Of a stretch of DNA of 64,000 nucleotides, positions 37,929-49,398 are shown piece after piece. This DNA is from Stentor coeruleus (Eukaryota; Ciliophora; Heterotrichea; Heterotrichida; Stentoridae). Under the pieces are notes generated by a model. The model did no database searches, had not been told where the DNA came from, and was given only the letters and a program-made list of their open reading frames with translations. Position numbers and translations under genes: made by a program. Location: NCBI GenBank assembly GCA_001970955.1, contig MPUH01000109.1, positions 41,444-105,443 of the forward strand. The letters are read 5' to 3'. Every line of letters begins with the position of its first letter. The first letter of the stretch is position 1.

Positions 37929-39077
37929 TTATTCAACATTTTTCTGTCTTCTCTTCAATGTTCTGATTTTATTATCATACTTTTTCCTTTCTCCATGCAT
38001 TCTCTCAGCCAAACTATTTGATAATTCTAAACATTTAGCTTTCCAATACTCATCAATTTCCTCAAGAGAATCCTCATTTTTCATAATAATTTCTTTTAAC
38101 TTCTTCTGTAAAAGTTCCTGTTTTTCAAAAGCTTTAATCAACTCATCTTTACAATTTTGAAGATTATCTTTATACTGACAACAAGGCAAAGGATTAGTTT
38201 GTAAGCATTTGTTTTTAAATTCATATGAAAGTTTAAAACTTCTTGGAGTTGTATAACTAGACGCATCTAATATAATTTTCGACATTTCTCCATCAGTTAT
38301 TGGGGTAAACCTAAAACCTTTTTCATTTGACCTTGCCGTAATCGGTCTTGAAGAAGTTTTTACAGGAGGCATATTTTCAGAAACACTTCTAACAATTCTT
38401 TTCCCAGCTAAAGTAACCCCTTCAGTAACATTGTATATATCAACAAGATATATATTTTTATTTATATCTTCAAACCATTCTAATTCACATGATACTATTT
38501 TACCATGAACATTACATAAATATTTTATAATCTCATGAGAACTTTTTTGAACTTCAGCTAAGTTATTATCTTGAACTTTTGTTTCACTTATAAGCTCTTC
38601 GTTTAAATATTTCCCGTTTATTAAATATTTAGTACTCATAGGTTTTGTTAAAACTGATATATCAGGTAAAGCGAATTTGGCTAAAAAGAAACTGTATGAT
38701 TGGGTTGGTTGGAATTTTTGTAAGACAAAATCTTTTTCAGATAAGGTTTTGTAGTTCAATTGCATCATGAGGACTTCAAAATGTGAAGCAAGAATTGTTT
38801 TAGGCGGGCTTTGAGATGGGGGAAGACTACGGGTTATGGCGATTATTTTATCTTCGGTATCTTTGTTTTCAAAGGCTGTGATAATTTTGGATATGGTTAA
38901 GAAGTCGGATTTATGCTTCATTACAAGACCTTTCTATGTTATTTTTACTTTGGATGTATAAAGCCAGGAGACTATTTCTCCGTTTTTTATGATGATTGTG
39001 TCCTGAGTAGAGTTTACTGGGATAGGCACTTTTAACCGAGCCCGGCTTTCGTTCCATAGTAGAGTTAGTCCTGACAT
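37929..39077 (-). CDS. Hypothetical protein with C-terminal coiled coil, 377 aa, one intron
   Basis: ATG at 39077 in TAAATG context. Intron 38934-38948 is removed, restoring WLYTSK-KGLVMKHKSDFL. The first 200 residues are mixed alpha/beta (LARLKVPIPVNS-type strands, YLVDIYNVTEGVTLAGKR). The last 100 residues are helical and charged (LIKAFEKQELLQKKLKEI, KKYDNKIRTLKRRQKN). No family recognised. It lies between the spastin-like and kinesin genes on the same strand, separated by short gaps, so a cytoskeletal role is tempting but not shown. Confidence 0.75.
38934..38948 (-). other. 15-nt intron
   Basis: Minus strand GTAAAAATAACATAG, phase 0, ending as an in-frame TAG if retained. A at position 10. 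Confidence 0.85.
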
Positions 39078-39124
39078 TTATTTATAGTTTTTGTTAAATA
39101 TCTAGTTTAATTAGTAGTTTTTCA

Positions 39125-41205
39125 CTATTTGCCACAAGCTTTTTTCATATCCCTAAGCTGTTTTTGTATGCTTTTTAAGTTGTTTCTACATAGCCCCAGT
39201 TCGTCTTTCAGCATTTCAATTTGGTCACTTTTTTCTAAAGTATCTTTTTGCATCGCCATTATAATTTTTTCTTGTTCAGCGATTACACTTATTAACTGTT
39301 CCTTGCTAGGAAGATTTTTATCATCAGGTGTATCTTGATTATTAAAAAATGCAAAACTGTCCCTAACAGCAGAAATATTAGATAACATAGATATTCTTGG
39401 GTTAAATCCATCAAATAAAGCATTAACATTGTCTATTTTATCAAGAAGCATTGTATCTCTAACTGAGTAACTGTTAGAAAAATCAATAGTTGGACTTTCA
39501 AGTTCTGTTAAAGTCTNTAACATAGATATTCTTGGGTTAAATCCATCAAATAAAGCATTAACATTGTCTATTTTATCAAGAAGCATCGTATCTCTAACTG
39601 AGTAACTGTTAGAAAAATCAATAGTTGGACTTTCAAGTTCTGTTAAAGTCTTATGAAGGTTTTGTGCTTGTTCAGGACAAGATATTGTCTTTTTAAAANT
39701 TATGAAGGTTTTGTGCTTGTTCAGGACAAGATATTGTCTTTTTAAAAAAATCTTCTTGGTTAAAAGCCATAATTGACTCAGTTCGAACACGTTCATTTGA
39801 TTCAGGTTTTTCTTCAGTTGGGTCGTGAGATACAGTATATCTTCGAATACGACGGTCTAAAGGAATTTGATCTCCTAATTCTGGTTCTAAAGATTTCATC
39901 TGTATATTTTCAGATACTAAAAAATAACTTTTCAGTCTTGCAATCTCAGCTTCTAATTGAGTTCTTTCAATCATAGCTTGTTCAAAAGCTTCATTAAGCT
40001 TAGCTTTTTCAACAATTTCTTGACTCAGCCTTTCTTTCATAGCTCCAATTTCTTGTTTTAAATCATCATCAACACAACTCGACATTTTCATCTCCATATT
40101 TTGTAATTTTATCTGTAAACTAGCAATTTCATTCTCATATTTCAATATAAGCATTTTGCTCCCTGCAGTTTCATTTTTCACAGCAACTTGTTTAACTTTT
40201 TTCGCCCTTTGTGCGAATTTCAAAGTAGAAATACTTTCTTCAATATTAAAACTACTTGGCGATATATTACAAATAACAGTAACTTTAGCATTTCCATCTA
40301 ATGATTGTCTAAGTACTCTTGTAAGTTTACTATCTCTATAAGGTATAGGTGAAGTATTATTTTTATCACTAAGTCTCATAATTACAGTACCTAATGTCAA
40401 TAAGCTCTAAAATAATCCTTACTCTATTAATAAACTTCATTTCTTGAGTACGTTGACTTGAAGTTCCTTGTGCATGTGCCCCTGCACCTTCACTTCCAGC
40501 AAGATCAATTAAATTTAAAACTCCTTTAGTTAATATCAATTGTTGTCCATTACGATTTTTAGATTCAACTACAATTCTGAATCTAAATATTTATCACATA
40601 GAATGAGATCTAGAACTTTTCAAGTTAAAATTAGTACAGGCAACTTGACGATTAGCATCTCCTAAAGCTAAAAGGGAATATATTTGATTCATTGATATAC
40701 ACTCTTTTTCGCTTAAGTTTATGATTTTTAATCCACCTTTTTTATCTTCTCTTATGGTTAGGTTTGATTTGTTTGGGTCAAGTAAATCATTGACTGATTC
40801 GTTGTAGATTTCTAAATATGAACATCTAACTAAGAACTCTTTTTCACATGTTTCATGAATAAAAGCAAATATTGTTTCGATACTTAAAGGAACAATCCCA
40901 GGGGAATTCGGTCTAGATCCATGCATTGTATGAGTTTTTCCACTTGCAGTCTGCCCATAGCAGAACATACATCCATTAAACCCTTCCATAACTCCCCATA
41001 CAATTTTTTCCCCGAGTTCTTCGAAAATCTCTTCTGTTTTGGTTGTTGCTGAAAATACTCGATCGTAGACGTATAGTTTATCTTCGGTTAGGTCTGAGAT
41101 TGATGTTGGCCCAGGAAGCTTCCAGGAACATATTGCACCTTTTTCTGTTTCTTTTTGGGATAGTGGCCTTACTCGAATTGCAACTGTGATTGTTTCTTCA
41201 CTCAT
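39125..41205 (-). CDS. Kinesin-7 (CENP-E-like) motor protein
   Basis: ATG at 41205. Introns 40583-40597 (15 nt) and 40407-40422 (16 nt) are removed and the duplications at N 39517 and N 39699 collapsed, giving exactly 622 codons, about 621 residues. Motor domain at the N-terminus: AIRVRPLSQ, P-loop GQTASGKTHTMHG, EIYNESVNDLLDP, switch I NLKSSRSHS, switch II LIDLAGSEGA, and the RSLLTLGTVI helix made across the second intron. NISPSSFNIEESISTLKFAQRAK ends the motor. The neck and tail are coiled coil. It is far shorter than animal CENP-E. Plus-end-directed microtubule motor by family. Confidence 0.93.
39383..39651. repeat. 134-bp repeat flanking N at 39517 (kinesin gene)
   Basis: 39383-39516 is repeated at 39518-39651 with one base change (T/C in the GTATCTC context). 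Collapsing it restores the kinesin tail frame. Confidence 0.88.
39651..39747. repeat. 48-bp repeat flanking N at 39699 (kinesin gene)
   Basis: 39651-39698 is repeated at 39700-39747, next to a poly-A run that is longer in the second copy. Collapsing it keeps the kinesin frame. Confidence 0.88.
40407..40422 (-). other. 16-nt intron
   Basis: Minus strand GTAAGGATTATTTTAG; joins MKFINR to SLLTLGTVI, the conserved kinesin helix. Confidence 0.88.
40583..40597 (-). other. 15-nt intron
   Basis: Minus strand GTGATAAATATTTAG; carries an in-frame TGA right after the SRSHS codons if retained. Confidence 0.88.
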
Positions 41206-41686
41206 ATTTATAATAGTGTCATGAATTTTATTATAGCTTTAAAAGGATTTTTGGGATGTTGTGAAAGTACTGGGTTATGGTGTTGATGATGGCAGATTTT
41301 TTTTGGCATTGTTTATGCTTTGTAATGAAAATATAACTTATATCCAAAATTTTTCTTACAATCTTAACTTTAATACTACTTAATTAAAACAGAAAATAAT
41401 TATAAACAAGATAAAAAACTTTTATACACTAAATTGCTAACCTACTCAAACCTTTTCTCTTTAGCATTTTTCCTCTGACAACCCAATTATATCTTTTCTA
41501 TATTAATCTCTTATTTTTTCATAATTCTCAGTAGGCTTGAACAAATAATCAGAAAAAACTTAGAATGATTCTAACAATAGTCAAGATTATCCCAAGCCAA
41601 GCTAAGTCTTCATATTACGAAATCTAATTCACAAAGCTAGGAGAATATATTTATCATATAAGCACGACAGTTATTGTATATAAAAC
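41206..41686. other. Divergent intergenic region
   Basis: Left side G/T-rich, right side A/C-rich: mirrored promoter skew between the kinesin gene and the 41687 gene. No gene seen. Confidence 0.6.
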
Positions 41687-43372
41687 ATGGAAACCTTATT
41701 AGAAGACCTCTTAATAGGTACTAGAGTCCGAGAGCTATTTGATAATTTTTACCAAGATACTTTTAAAGTAAAATCAAATGAGTTTTCTCTTTTACTAAGT
41801 CAAATTGCTGAAGAATTTTCAGTAGATCTAGACAATATCGAGTATTATTTTGAATCAGAAACCAATGTTCTTGATGAAGACGATATATTAGATCCATAGT
41901 AAGGAATATATAGTAATTTAAACTGGGATATGTTTAAAACCAGGCTGAAAAACTTTTTAAACACAGTCTTAGGTGTGAATTACGATAAAGAAAAATATGA
42001 AGAAATTGAAATGGATAAAATCGCTGAAGAATGCTTTGAAGCAATAACCGAACTACAATTAAAACAGTTTCTCTCTGAAGCAATACAAAGAATCGAAGAA
42101 AAAATCGAAAAAACCAAAGAAATGGACAAAGGGAAATCCTGGATATCCCCATTTTTGCATGAATACAAAGACGAAATCTACAGGATTTTCGAAAAGAAAA
42201 TCATTGAAAAAGGGATGATTGAAGGGAACTCAGCTAAGATTATCCTCATACAAATACTCCAAATGATAAGAATCCCAATAGAAGATAAAGACATGTTTCT
42301 TTTTGACCGAATGGTAGAAAATCGCTTTAAACAAGTATTAAAAGGTGGAGCAATAAAATATCTAAGTCTGACTTATTCTCAATTTTTAATGCTCTTAGAA
42401 GAATGGGCTGTAAAAGAAACTGTTAAGCAATTGAGTTTTACAAATCATTTAGAAAATACAATAAAAGAATATTTAGAACTAAACCGGGATATGGAGTTTC
42501 CTTTATTATCAAATACACTTATTGACCTTATAACAAAACTTGGAATAATTCATCAGAACTTTACATCAAAACCTCAAAACCAGAAAAATTCTCTTATTGA
42601 ATCTAGGCTTAAAGCACTTAAAGAAGTATTTTTGTTTTATGCAAGACAAATGAAAATGATTGGAAGCGCACCAACTTTTGATGAAATAACAGATCATCAG
42701 AATGTTTTGAATATAAGCAAATTTACAAAGTTTTGTGGAGATTTTATGATAACAAATAAAGAAAATAAGGATCATATTTCAGTTCAAATGGCAACACAAG
42801 CGTTTTTAAATGGAACAGAATGTGCACGTGCTATGAATTTTTCTCAGTTTGTTTTAGCTGTAGATAAACTAGCTGAATTGTATTATAGTGAACAATATGA
42901 TTCAAGAAATGGGACAAGTATGGCTAATTGGGGTATTGATGAAAAAAGAGATCAGTTTTATGGACTTTTAGGACTTGATAATAAAAATGAGTATATGCAG
43001 AAAGCAAAAGGTTTTGGGTTACCTTTTAGTAAAGAAAAAGCTGGGTATCGTCTTCCTGATTATGATTTGAGTAAAAATTATAAATTTAAAGACAATTCAC
43101 AACAAAAACAAAAGATTGCTGAATGGAAAAAAAGTAAAGAAGAAACTCAGAGTCAGAGTGCTAATCATAGCCACAAATTAATTAAATCTCCAAATCCAGC
43201 AAGATTAGCTGCAGTTAAAGCTAGTTTCCTTCAACGTAAAGACCGAGTTACATGGGATTTATTGAAAAACTCTCAACAATCTTCGCTTATTAGCAAAGAA
43301 GATTTAAGTTCGCTTTTTACTGAGAGTGATATTAAAGAAATACTTGCTAATAGTAAGAGTACTTATAAATAA
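41687..43372 (+). CDS. Hypothetical helical protein, 556 aa, one intron
   Basis: Intron 41899-41913 joins a 70-residue first exon (ending DDILDP) to a long second exon (YNLNWDMFKTRL...). The product is mostly alpha-helical and charged with no membrane span. Parts resemble degenerate EF-hand or armadillo-type helices (FDEITDHQNVLNISKFTKFC), but no calcium-loop consensus is clear. The C-terminal 100 residues are polar with KKSKEE and Ser-rich stretches. Function unknown. Confidence 0.78.
41899..41913 (+). other. 15-nt intron
   Basis: GTAAGGAATATATAG; the unspliced frame gives TAG at its first codon. A at position 10. Confidence 0.88.
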
Positions 43373-43579
43373 CTATCTTTAGCTAATAAAATTCTAAGCA
43401 TAAAATACATAAAAAAACTTAAAAAGTAAAATATTTAAAGATTTTTTTGTTGAAAAAGATATATTTGTATTGTATAATTATAATATATAATTTATAAACT
43501 TAGAACGTAATATAATTTTCTTTTTCTCTTTAAAGCATTTTTTATTTTCCGTCAAACTAAATTGTACCGTTAGATAAAT

Positions 43580-44896
43580 ATGAATTTGATTTTGATTGTA
43601 TTCACTCTAATTTTTTGGACTGTACAAGCTAGTTCGAATGAAGAACTCCGTGAGACCCATAGAATCTTAATACAAAAGCTTAGAGTGATTTCTCAAGACA
43701 ACAAAAGTGTCCAAGAAGACTATCTTTACAATAAACAAAAACTATCAGCTTTCATCAACCAATACTCAGAAACTTTAGAAATCGATATAAAATATGCAAT
43801 GCTTGAAGGGATTCATTACTATTGTGAAAGTATTCTATCAAATTTTGAAGTCCTTGGAGATCTTGAAGGTATCTCATCATCTTCATTAAAATCTTTAACA
43901 AGCAAATTATCATTTCATATACACAAACATAAACTTTTTACTATATCTAAAGACCTTGCTGATAAATACAATCAATTACAAGAAGAAATATCAACAAAAG
44001 AACTTGCGATTTATAACCTTCAGCAAGAAAACTCTTTATTATTAGGTAAAATTGCTACAACATTAGCACAAAAAGATGATCTTCTTATGAAAATATTACA
44101 AACTCAAGACAGAATCGATAAAGCGAGTTATGAATTAGAAAATATGAAAGAATTACATAAAGATCATGTTGAGGTTATAAAAATATCCTTACAAAACTTG
44201 TCAATTGACTCGATTGAAAAAGAAAAAGAAAATTTAGATGATATTCAAAAATCTCAAGATTTGGTTATAGGAAGTTTACAAAGACAAGCTGAAGAATTAG
44301 CTTTAAGGATAGAACAAATATCAGTAGAAAATTCTGAGATTAATGCTAAAATTGACATATTTGAAAATACTATTGGTAGATTTGAGAGAGATTTAAATGC
44401 AAAAGATACACAATTAATAAACTCTGAAAACAAATATGAAGAATTTCGTTTTACGGTAGAAGAAAATACAGAACTTGAGATTTTATCACTTCGTGAACTT
44501 GAAAAGTATTTTATATTTAGTATGTATATGGAAGAAATTAACAAATTTGATAAAGAGTCAGTATCACTTTTTGATGAATTACAAATGTGTAAGAGTAACA
44601 GTGAGATTTCGAAATTAAAAAACAGACAGAGTAATAATAAAATAAATGAACTTACATCAGAATTAGATGATACGAATACAAGAGTAGAAATTTCTAAAGC
44701 TTCGAAACAGATTGAGATAGACAACTTGCAACAGAAAGTTGATAGTTCAAATCAAGCTAAAAAAGACCTTGAAAATCAATTGAAAGAAGCGGAGAAACAT
44801 ATAAAAGAATTGAGTAAGCAGATCAGTGATATTAATATTCAAATAGCTGATGCAGAATATAGTTCTAAAAGGAAGAAAGGTTTGTTTAGCTTTTAG
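43580..44896 (+). CDS. Secretory-pathway coiled-coil protein, 438 aa
   Basis: The N-terminus is a signal peptide (MNLILIVFTLIFWTVQAS, likely cleaved near ASS). The rest is long coiled coil, Glu/Lys/Leu-rich with heptads (LQEEISTKELAIYNLQQENSLL, LQRQAEELALRIEQISVEN, LENQLKEAEKHIKELSKQIS), ending in a basic tail SSKRKKGLFSF. No transmembrane span after the signal. The pattern recalls ciliate secretory-granule or cortical matrix proteins, but I recognise no family. Function unknown. Confidence 0.78.
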   Translation: MNLILIVFTLIFWTVQASSNEELRETHRILIQKLRVISQDNKSVQEDYLYNKQKLSAFINQYSETLEIDIKYAMLEGIHYYCESILSNFEVLGDLEGISSSSLKSLTSKLSFHIHKHKLFTISKDLADKYNQLQEEISTKELAIYNLQQENSLLLGKIATTLAQKDDLLMKILQTQDRIDKASYELENMKELHKDHVEVIKISLQNLSIDSIEKEKENLDDIQKSQDLVIGSLQRQAEELALRIEQISVENSEINAKIDIFENTIGRFERDLNAKDTQLINSENKYEEFRFTVEENTELEILSLRELEKYFIFSMYMEEINKFDKESVSLFDELQMCKSNSEISKLKNRQSNNKINELTSELDDTNTRVEISKASKQIEIDNLQQKVDSSNQAKKDLENQLKEAEKHIKELSKQISDINIQIADAEYSSKRKKGLFSF

Positions 44897-45505
44897 AATA
44901 AATATAAAATTTTATTGTTAAAAATTAAATGTTGTATACAAGGGTTTTTATTTATTCAGATTGATGAAGATATAGAAGAATATATTATAATTCATATATC
45001 AAAAACAAAATGATTGAGAAGTTTATCAAATCCTATAATGTGATTATATAAAATAAGCTTGGAAACATTTTTATTACATAAAAATATATTTCTAATGTCA
45101 TAAAGCATACTTAAATATTATTTTNAAATTAATTTATATTTCTAATGTCATAAAGCATACTTAAATATTATTTTAGATAGAAACTTGATAATTTTCATNG
45201 CTTGGAAACATTTTTATTACATAAAAATATATTTCTAATGTCATAAAGCATACTTAAATATTATTTTAGATAGAAACTTGATAATTTTCATCTGTTTAGA
45301 GTTATGATTTATTTTATATTTACATAGCAAAGTGCGTTTTTTGGATTTTGCTCTGGCCATACAAGTTATTTTAAATTATATAATTAATTTTCCTATTTAT
45401 GATTTTTTCAAAGAAAAAAATTATCATAATCATTTCAAACTGCCACTTGATAAATTTATGGTTATGATGAATAATCTAAATGTTTTAAAATTAATTCTTT
45501 AATAA
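44897..45505. other. Intergenic with a triplicated assembly-join block
   Basis: AT-rich. Contains two N bases (45125, 45199) and repeated blocks between 45057 and 45290. No gene seen. Confidence 0.6.
45057..45290. repeat. Repeats flanking N at 45125 and 45199 (two assembly joins)
   Basis: The block starting GCTTGGAAACATTTTTATT at 45057 appears again at 45200. Its 3' part is also present between the two N bases (about 45134-45198). Three partial copies of one locus, best explained as unmerged contig ends. Confidence 0.85.
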
Positions 45506-46810
45506 ATGGGCAATTTTGTTGACATCAACTACTTGCAGAATCCAGTTTCAGCTAGCTTACTTTTTCTCACATGCTGTAAGTCTTATTAAGGGTCTCCACA
45601 GGAAATTGGGAAACTGTTTAAAAATTTTACTTCCTTGCAAGAAGTGAATGGATTTTATATTTTAAGATCACATCTTAAATCAATATCAAAAGAGACTCCA
45701 TTAGGTGGTAATGAAGATATGCTCATAAAGTGCTTCAATGTAACATCCACAATCAAAGTTAATATCATGGAAGTTCTAGCTAGTATCATAACATACTCAA
45801 TGTCAAACTGGAAAACAAAAGTAAAACTTGCATTTCTTGTATTTGATTTCGATGAAAATAAAACCATAAGCAAAGACGAAATGATTATCATGATAATCTC
45901 ATTTGTCAGAGGTATAGGTTCAATGACAAACTCAACTCTTTATGAATCCTTAGATTTAGAACCCCTTGGTAAACAATGCTTTGAACTAGCTAATTCAGAT
46001 CCAGAAGGTTTAATAACCTTAGAACAATTAATAAATTGGGTAGGAGACTGTGAAGAAATCATAAACCTTTTTCAAAAATATGAACCAAAGGCTGAGTTAG
46101 TTAAAAAAAATACAAAATTATTAGTAAAAAGGCAAAACACAAGATATTTTAAAAAAGATAGCATAAGTAGAAGGGAAAGTATAAGCGTTCATTTTACTGG
46201 GAGAAAGAAATTAGCACATATGAAAAATTTTAGCTTGCCAAGGGTTATGGAAAAAAATGAATGGAAATCTAGAGATGGTGATTTGGAGATACTTCATGAT
46301 ATATTTTATAAGCATGCAAATGATCTTGGATATGCTACTGTTGGAATACTCTATCAAGAGTTGATAGAAAACCCGCATTTTAAAAGAGAAAGCGAGTTTT
46401 TTTTCCATGAATTTGATTTTAATGCTACGGCGAAAATACAGTTTTCGCAGTTGATTGAGTTTATGGATAAGTGTAAATCAAGACAAGGGTATTCTTTTAA
46501 TAGAGGGAAAGAAGTATATTTTCCGGCTTCTGAACCTGTTGTTAAAAGAAAAATTTACTCAATTAAAGTTCCAGCTTTGAAAAATATGTTTATGAATTTT
46601 GATAAGAATAAAGACGGGTATTTGACGTATGATGAATTGAAAGAAGGACTTAAGAAACATTTTACTAAAGTCGCTATAAAGGAAATATTTGAGAATTATG
46701 ATATTGATGGAAATAAACTTATTGATTTTAATGAGTTTATGAATGTTTTTTCTCCTTTTACTAAGGGTCATGATCTTTGGAAAAAGAAAAAAGATTGGAA
46801 GAGCCAGTGA
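45506..46810 (+). CDS. N-myristoylated EF-hand protein, 429 aa, one intron
   Basis: ATG at 45506 (TAAATG) gives MGNFVDIN, an N-myristoylation signal. Intron 45576-45590 joins FLTC-W to SPQEIGKLFKNF. Calcium-loop consensus sequences occur in the N-terminal half (DFDENKTISKDEM) and the C-terminal half (DKNKDGYLTYDEL, DIDGNKLIDFNEF), with a weaker loop near ELANSDPEGLITLEQL. A basic linker (RRESISVHFTGRKK) lies between. The layout is that of recoverin/calcineurin-B-like sensors enlarged by duplication. A membrane-associated calcium sensor is likely; partner unknown. Confidence 0.88.
45576..45590 (+). other. 15-nt intron
   Basis: GTAAGTCTTATTAAG; contains TAA in phase if retained. A at position 10. 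Confidence 0.88.
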
Positions 46811-47217
46811 TGAGTTGAAAATCAAATATGTATTGGTTGAATAGTAATTATATGTTTATATTGAAGAAAAGTATTTTAGGGTATATTTTATAAGTTTTAG
46901 TATTCTTTTTACAGTTGAATTTCATAGGATTGAAGTTTTTAATTATATTTATTTGTATATTTAATTGAATTTTATCTATCATTTAAAGTACCTTAAAAAA
47001 TAAATCTCTAGTATTCTAATTCAATATACCTATAAATTTTCCTTTTAAAAGTGATTTCCAAAGTAAATCTATAAAAATGATTTTTATTTTATAAATAACA
47101 ATAAAATCTACTATTATATATACATAAATGCAAATCATCATTATATCTTATTTTGTCTTTTCTATAAAAAATCCCAGAACCACAGTTCTAAAAAGAAAAA
47201 TTTGCCCTCAAGTAATA
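46811..47217. other. Convergent intergenic region
   Basis: AT-rich spacer between two 3' ends. No gene or repeat seen. Confidence 0.6.
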
Positions 47218-47667
47218 CTATTTATTATTATTTTGTGGAGGTTCTGAACTAGCTATTTTAAGTCTTTGTTTCTCTTCATACTCAATTTCTTCTATCTGTT
47301 CCTTAGTCAAATCAACTACAGGCTGATATTTCTCATACATTTTTTGTTTAAATCTTAGTTGACTTCTAAAGTTGATTTGTCCGAAAACTTCACGTATCAC
47401 AATAAAAGTCACCCCATAAACAGGCATACTATACGCAATAGGAACTTCTGAAAAGCCTGGGTATATCATTTCATATGGAAAATACCAAGCACCTACTGCT
47501 GGAAATGGTCCTGTTATAATTGTAAATATCAACTTGCCTATATGATTTTTCCTTACAATTTTATCTATATCTTGTTTTTCAAAGCATCTGAGATATGTGT
47601 TTGTGAACTTTTCAAGCTTTTGTGCCTTTGCTTGAAGTGATTTAGTAATGCTATATAAACTATTCAT
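47218..47667 (-). CDS. Small membrane protein with two hydrophobic segments, 149 aa
   Basis: I start at the ATG at 47667. After a helical basic N-terminus (KSLQAKAQKLEKFTN), two hydrophobic segments follow (about 50-70: LIFTIITGPFPAVGAWYFPY; about 80-95: YSMPVYGVTFIVI). A charged C-terminal tail holds a KEQIEEIEYEEKQRLK helix and ends in polar residues. The hairpin-like span pair and basic N-terminus recall mitochondrial inner-membrane or TIM/TOM-type proteins, but I assign no family. Confidence 0.7.
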   Translation of the reverse strand: MNSLYSITKSLQAKAQKLEKFTNTYLRCFEKQDIDKIVRKNHIGKLIFTIITGPFPAVGAWYFPYEMIYPGFSEVPIAYSMPVYGVTFIVIREVFGQINFRSQLRFKQKMYEKYQPVVDLTKEQIEEIEYEEKQRLKIASSEPPQNNNK

Positions 47668-47877
47668 CACAAAATATTTTATAATAATACTTTGAATAAT
47701 AATTACCTAATAACATTATAAACTTTACCTTAAATCAATATAAAACCATATCAAATCTCCTTTAAATTCCATATCTTATACTCTTAAAACCTTCAAACTT
47801 ATATATAAAAAACATTAGCCTCATCAATACATTTTATCCTCATAATTAAAAAAAATTCATTTAAGTAATACTAATCT

Positions 47878-49398
47878 TTATGCATTAGGGGGTTTAAACC
47901 CTGGAATCGTCCCTAAAAATGATTTCCTTCTAGCATTAGCTGTATCAATAAGCATACTTTCAAATTCTTCTTGATCAATTTTCCCATCCCCATTCTTATC
48001 AACTTTCCTTATAATATCCTCAACTAACTTAACCGATGTTGTATTTTCATCCGAAATCCATCTTCTTAATTCCTCAACTTCAATCGTCCCACTCCTATCT
48101 TGATCTAATATTTTAAATGCATTTATAATATTTTCTCTTGTCAAAACTCTATTCCTAGTTACCGAAGCTCTTAAAAACTCAGTATAATCAATAAATCCAC
48201 TATTATCAACATCAGCTTGTTCCATAATAAGATCTGCATACATTTCAGCTTCTTCTAAAGCTAATTTTTTACTTACCATCAAAGTAATAAGTTCATCTCT
48301 TGATATTTTCCCATCTCTATTCACATCAAGTAAATGAAAAACAGCCAATTCAGTTTTGTATTGTGATGGGTCAGCGATTTTTGATATAATAAAAGTATGC
48401 ACAAGGGTTTTTAACTTACTAGCCCCTCGGAAATTTTTAATGTTTTTAAGTACATCTAAAACTTCACTATCTGCAATTGTTTCTTTTAGATTGATAAGCC
48501 AAGGATGTGAACAAGCTTCAGATGCGGAAATACGCTTTTTAGGGTCGGGTTCTAAGAGTTTCTTAAGCAAGTCCAAAACTTCTGCGGATATTCCTCTAAA
48601 AATATTGTCTTTAAAATTAAACTTCACAGTTCTTAATGTTAATAAAATCTCGTCATCACTACCTCCAAATGGTGGACTACCTGTAAGTAATATAAACAAA
48701 ATAATCCCACAACTCCATAAATCGCATTTTTCATCATATTTACCTTTAACGATTTCTGGAGCCATATATAAAGGTGTCCCATACATTTTCCTAAAACTTG
48801 TATTGCGAAATACAGTTGCAGTATCAAAGTCTACTAATTTCAATGAAAGCGAGTTCGAATCATTCATCAAAATATTCTCTGGTTTTATATCTCTATGAAC
48901 AATCCCACAACTATGTAAATAGTTCACAGCAAGGAGGATTTGTAAGATAATCTGTGCAGCTTGGGTTTCACTAAAATTCTTAAGTTCAACAATTCTATCA
49001 AATAAATCTCCACCTTTTATATATTCTAAGACAATAAAATAATTTTGTTCATCTTCAAAGAATTCATAAATTCTAGGTAAATTCGGGTGGTCTAATTTTT
49101 TGATAATATTGGCTTCGTGAAAAGCAGCTCTTTCAGTTATCATTGATTGTGGAAGTTCAGACTTTGAGATTATTTTTACAACTCGGGTTTCTTCTGTTGA
49201 TTTTAAAACACAGGTACGAACTTCACCCCAAGCTCCAGAGCCTAGGGGAGAACTTGCGAGTTTGTAGTAGGTATAAAATGACCCAGTATTTTCTCTTACA
49301 AAATTCCCTGGAGTAACAGTGAGATCTTCTTCTCGAGAAGCTACACGAGGTAAGAGGGTTATTGTGGTTTCTACTTGTCTTGAACAGATTCCACCCAT
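47878..49398 (-). CDS. Calcium-dependent protein kinase (CDPK)
   Basis: 506 residues starting MGGICS (N-myristoylation plus palmitoylation). Kinase domain about 45-305: LGSGAWGEV loop, the VVKI lysine, HRDIKPENIL catalytic loop, GTPLYMAPEIV and DLWSCGIILFILLTG. The magnesium-binding DFG reads DFD (LVDFDTATVF). A junction region leads to four EF-hands, all with good loops: DVNRDGKISRDEL, DVDNSGFIDYTEF, DQDRSGTIEVEEL, DKNGDGKIDQEEF. The length and layout are those of plant/alveolate CDPKs. Predicted to be a membrane-anchored, calcium-activated Ser/Thr kinase, and a natural counterpart to the PP2Cs. Confidence 0.95.
   Translation of the reverse strand: MGGICSRQVETTITLLPRVASREEDLTVTPGNFVRENTGSFYTYYKLASSPLGSGAWGEVRTCVLKSTEETRVVKIISKSELPQSMITERAAFHEANIIKKLDHPNLPRIYEFFEDEQNYFIVLEYIKGGDLFDRIVELKNFSETQAAQIILQILLAVNYLHSCGIVHRDIKPENILMNDSNSLSLKLVDFDTATVFRNTSFRKMYGTPLYMAPEIVKGKYDEKCDLWSCGIILFILLTGSPPFGGSDDEILLTLRTVKFNFKDNIFRGISAEVLDLLKKLLEPDPKKRISASEACSHPWLINLKETIADSEVLDVLKNIKNFRGASKLKTLVHTFIISKIADPSQYKTELAVFHLLDVNRDGKISRDELITLMVSKKLALEEAEMYADLIMEQADVDNSGFIDYTEFLRASVTRNRVLTRENIINAFKILDQDRSGTIEVEELRRWISDENTTSVKLVEDIIRKVDKNGDGKIDQEEFESMLIDTANARRKSFLGTIPGFKPPNA

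Noticed and set aside
45057-45290. Triplicated block as a real satellite or mobile element
   Set aside because: Copies are bounded by single N bases exactly like the other assembly joins; no terminal repeats or coding sequence.
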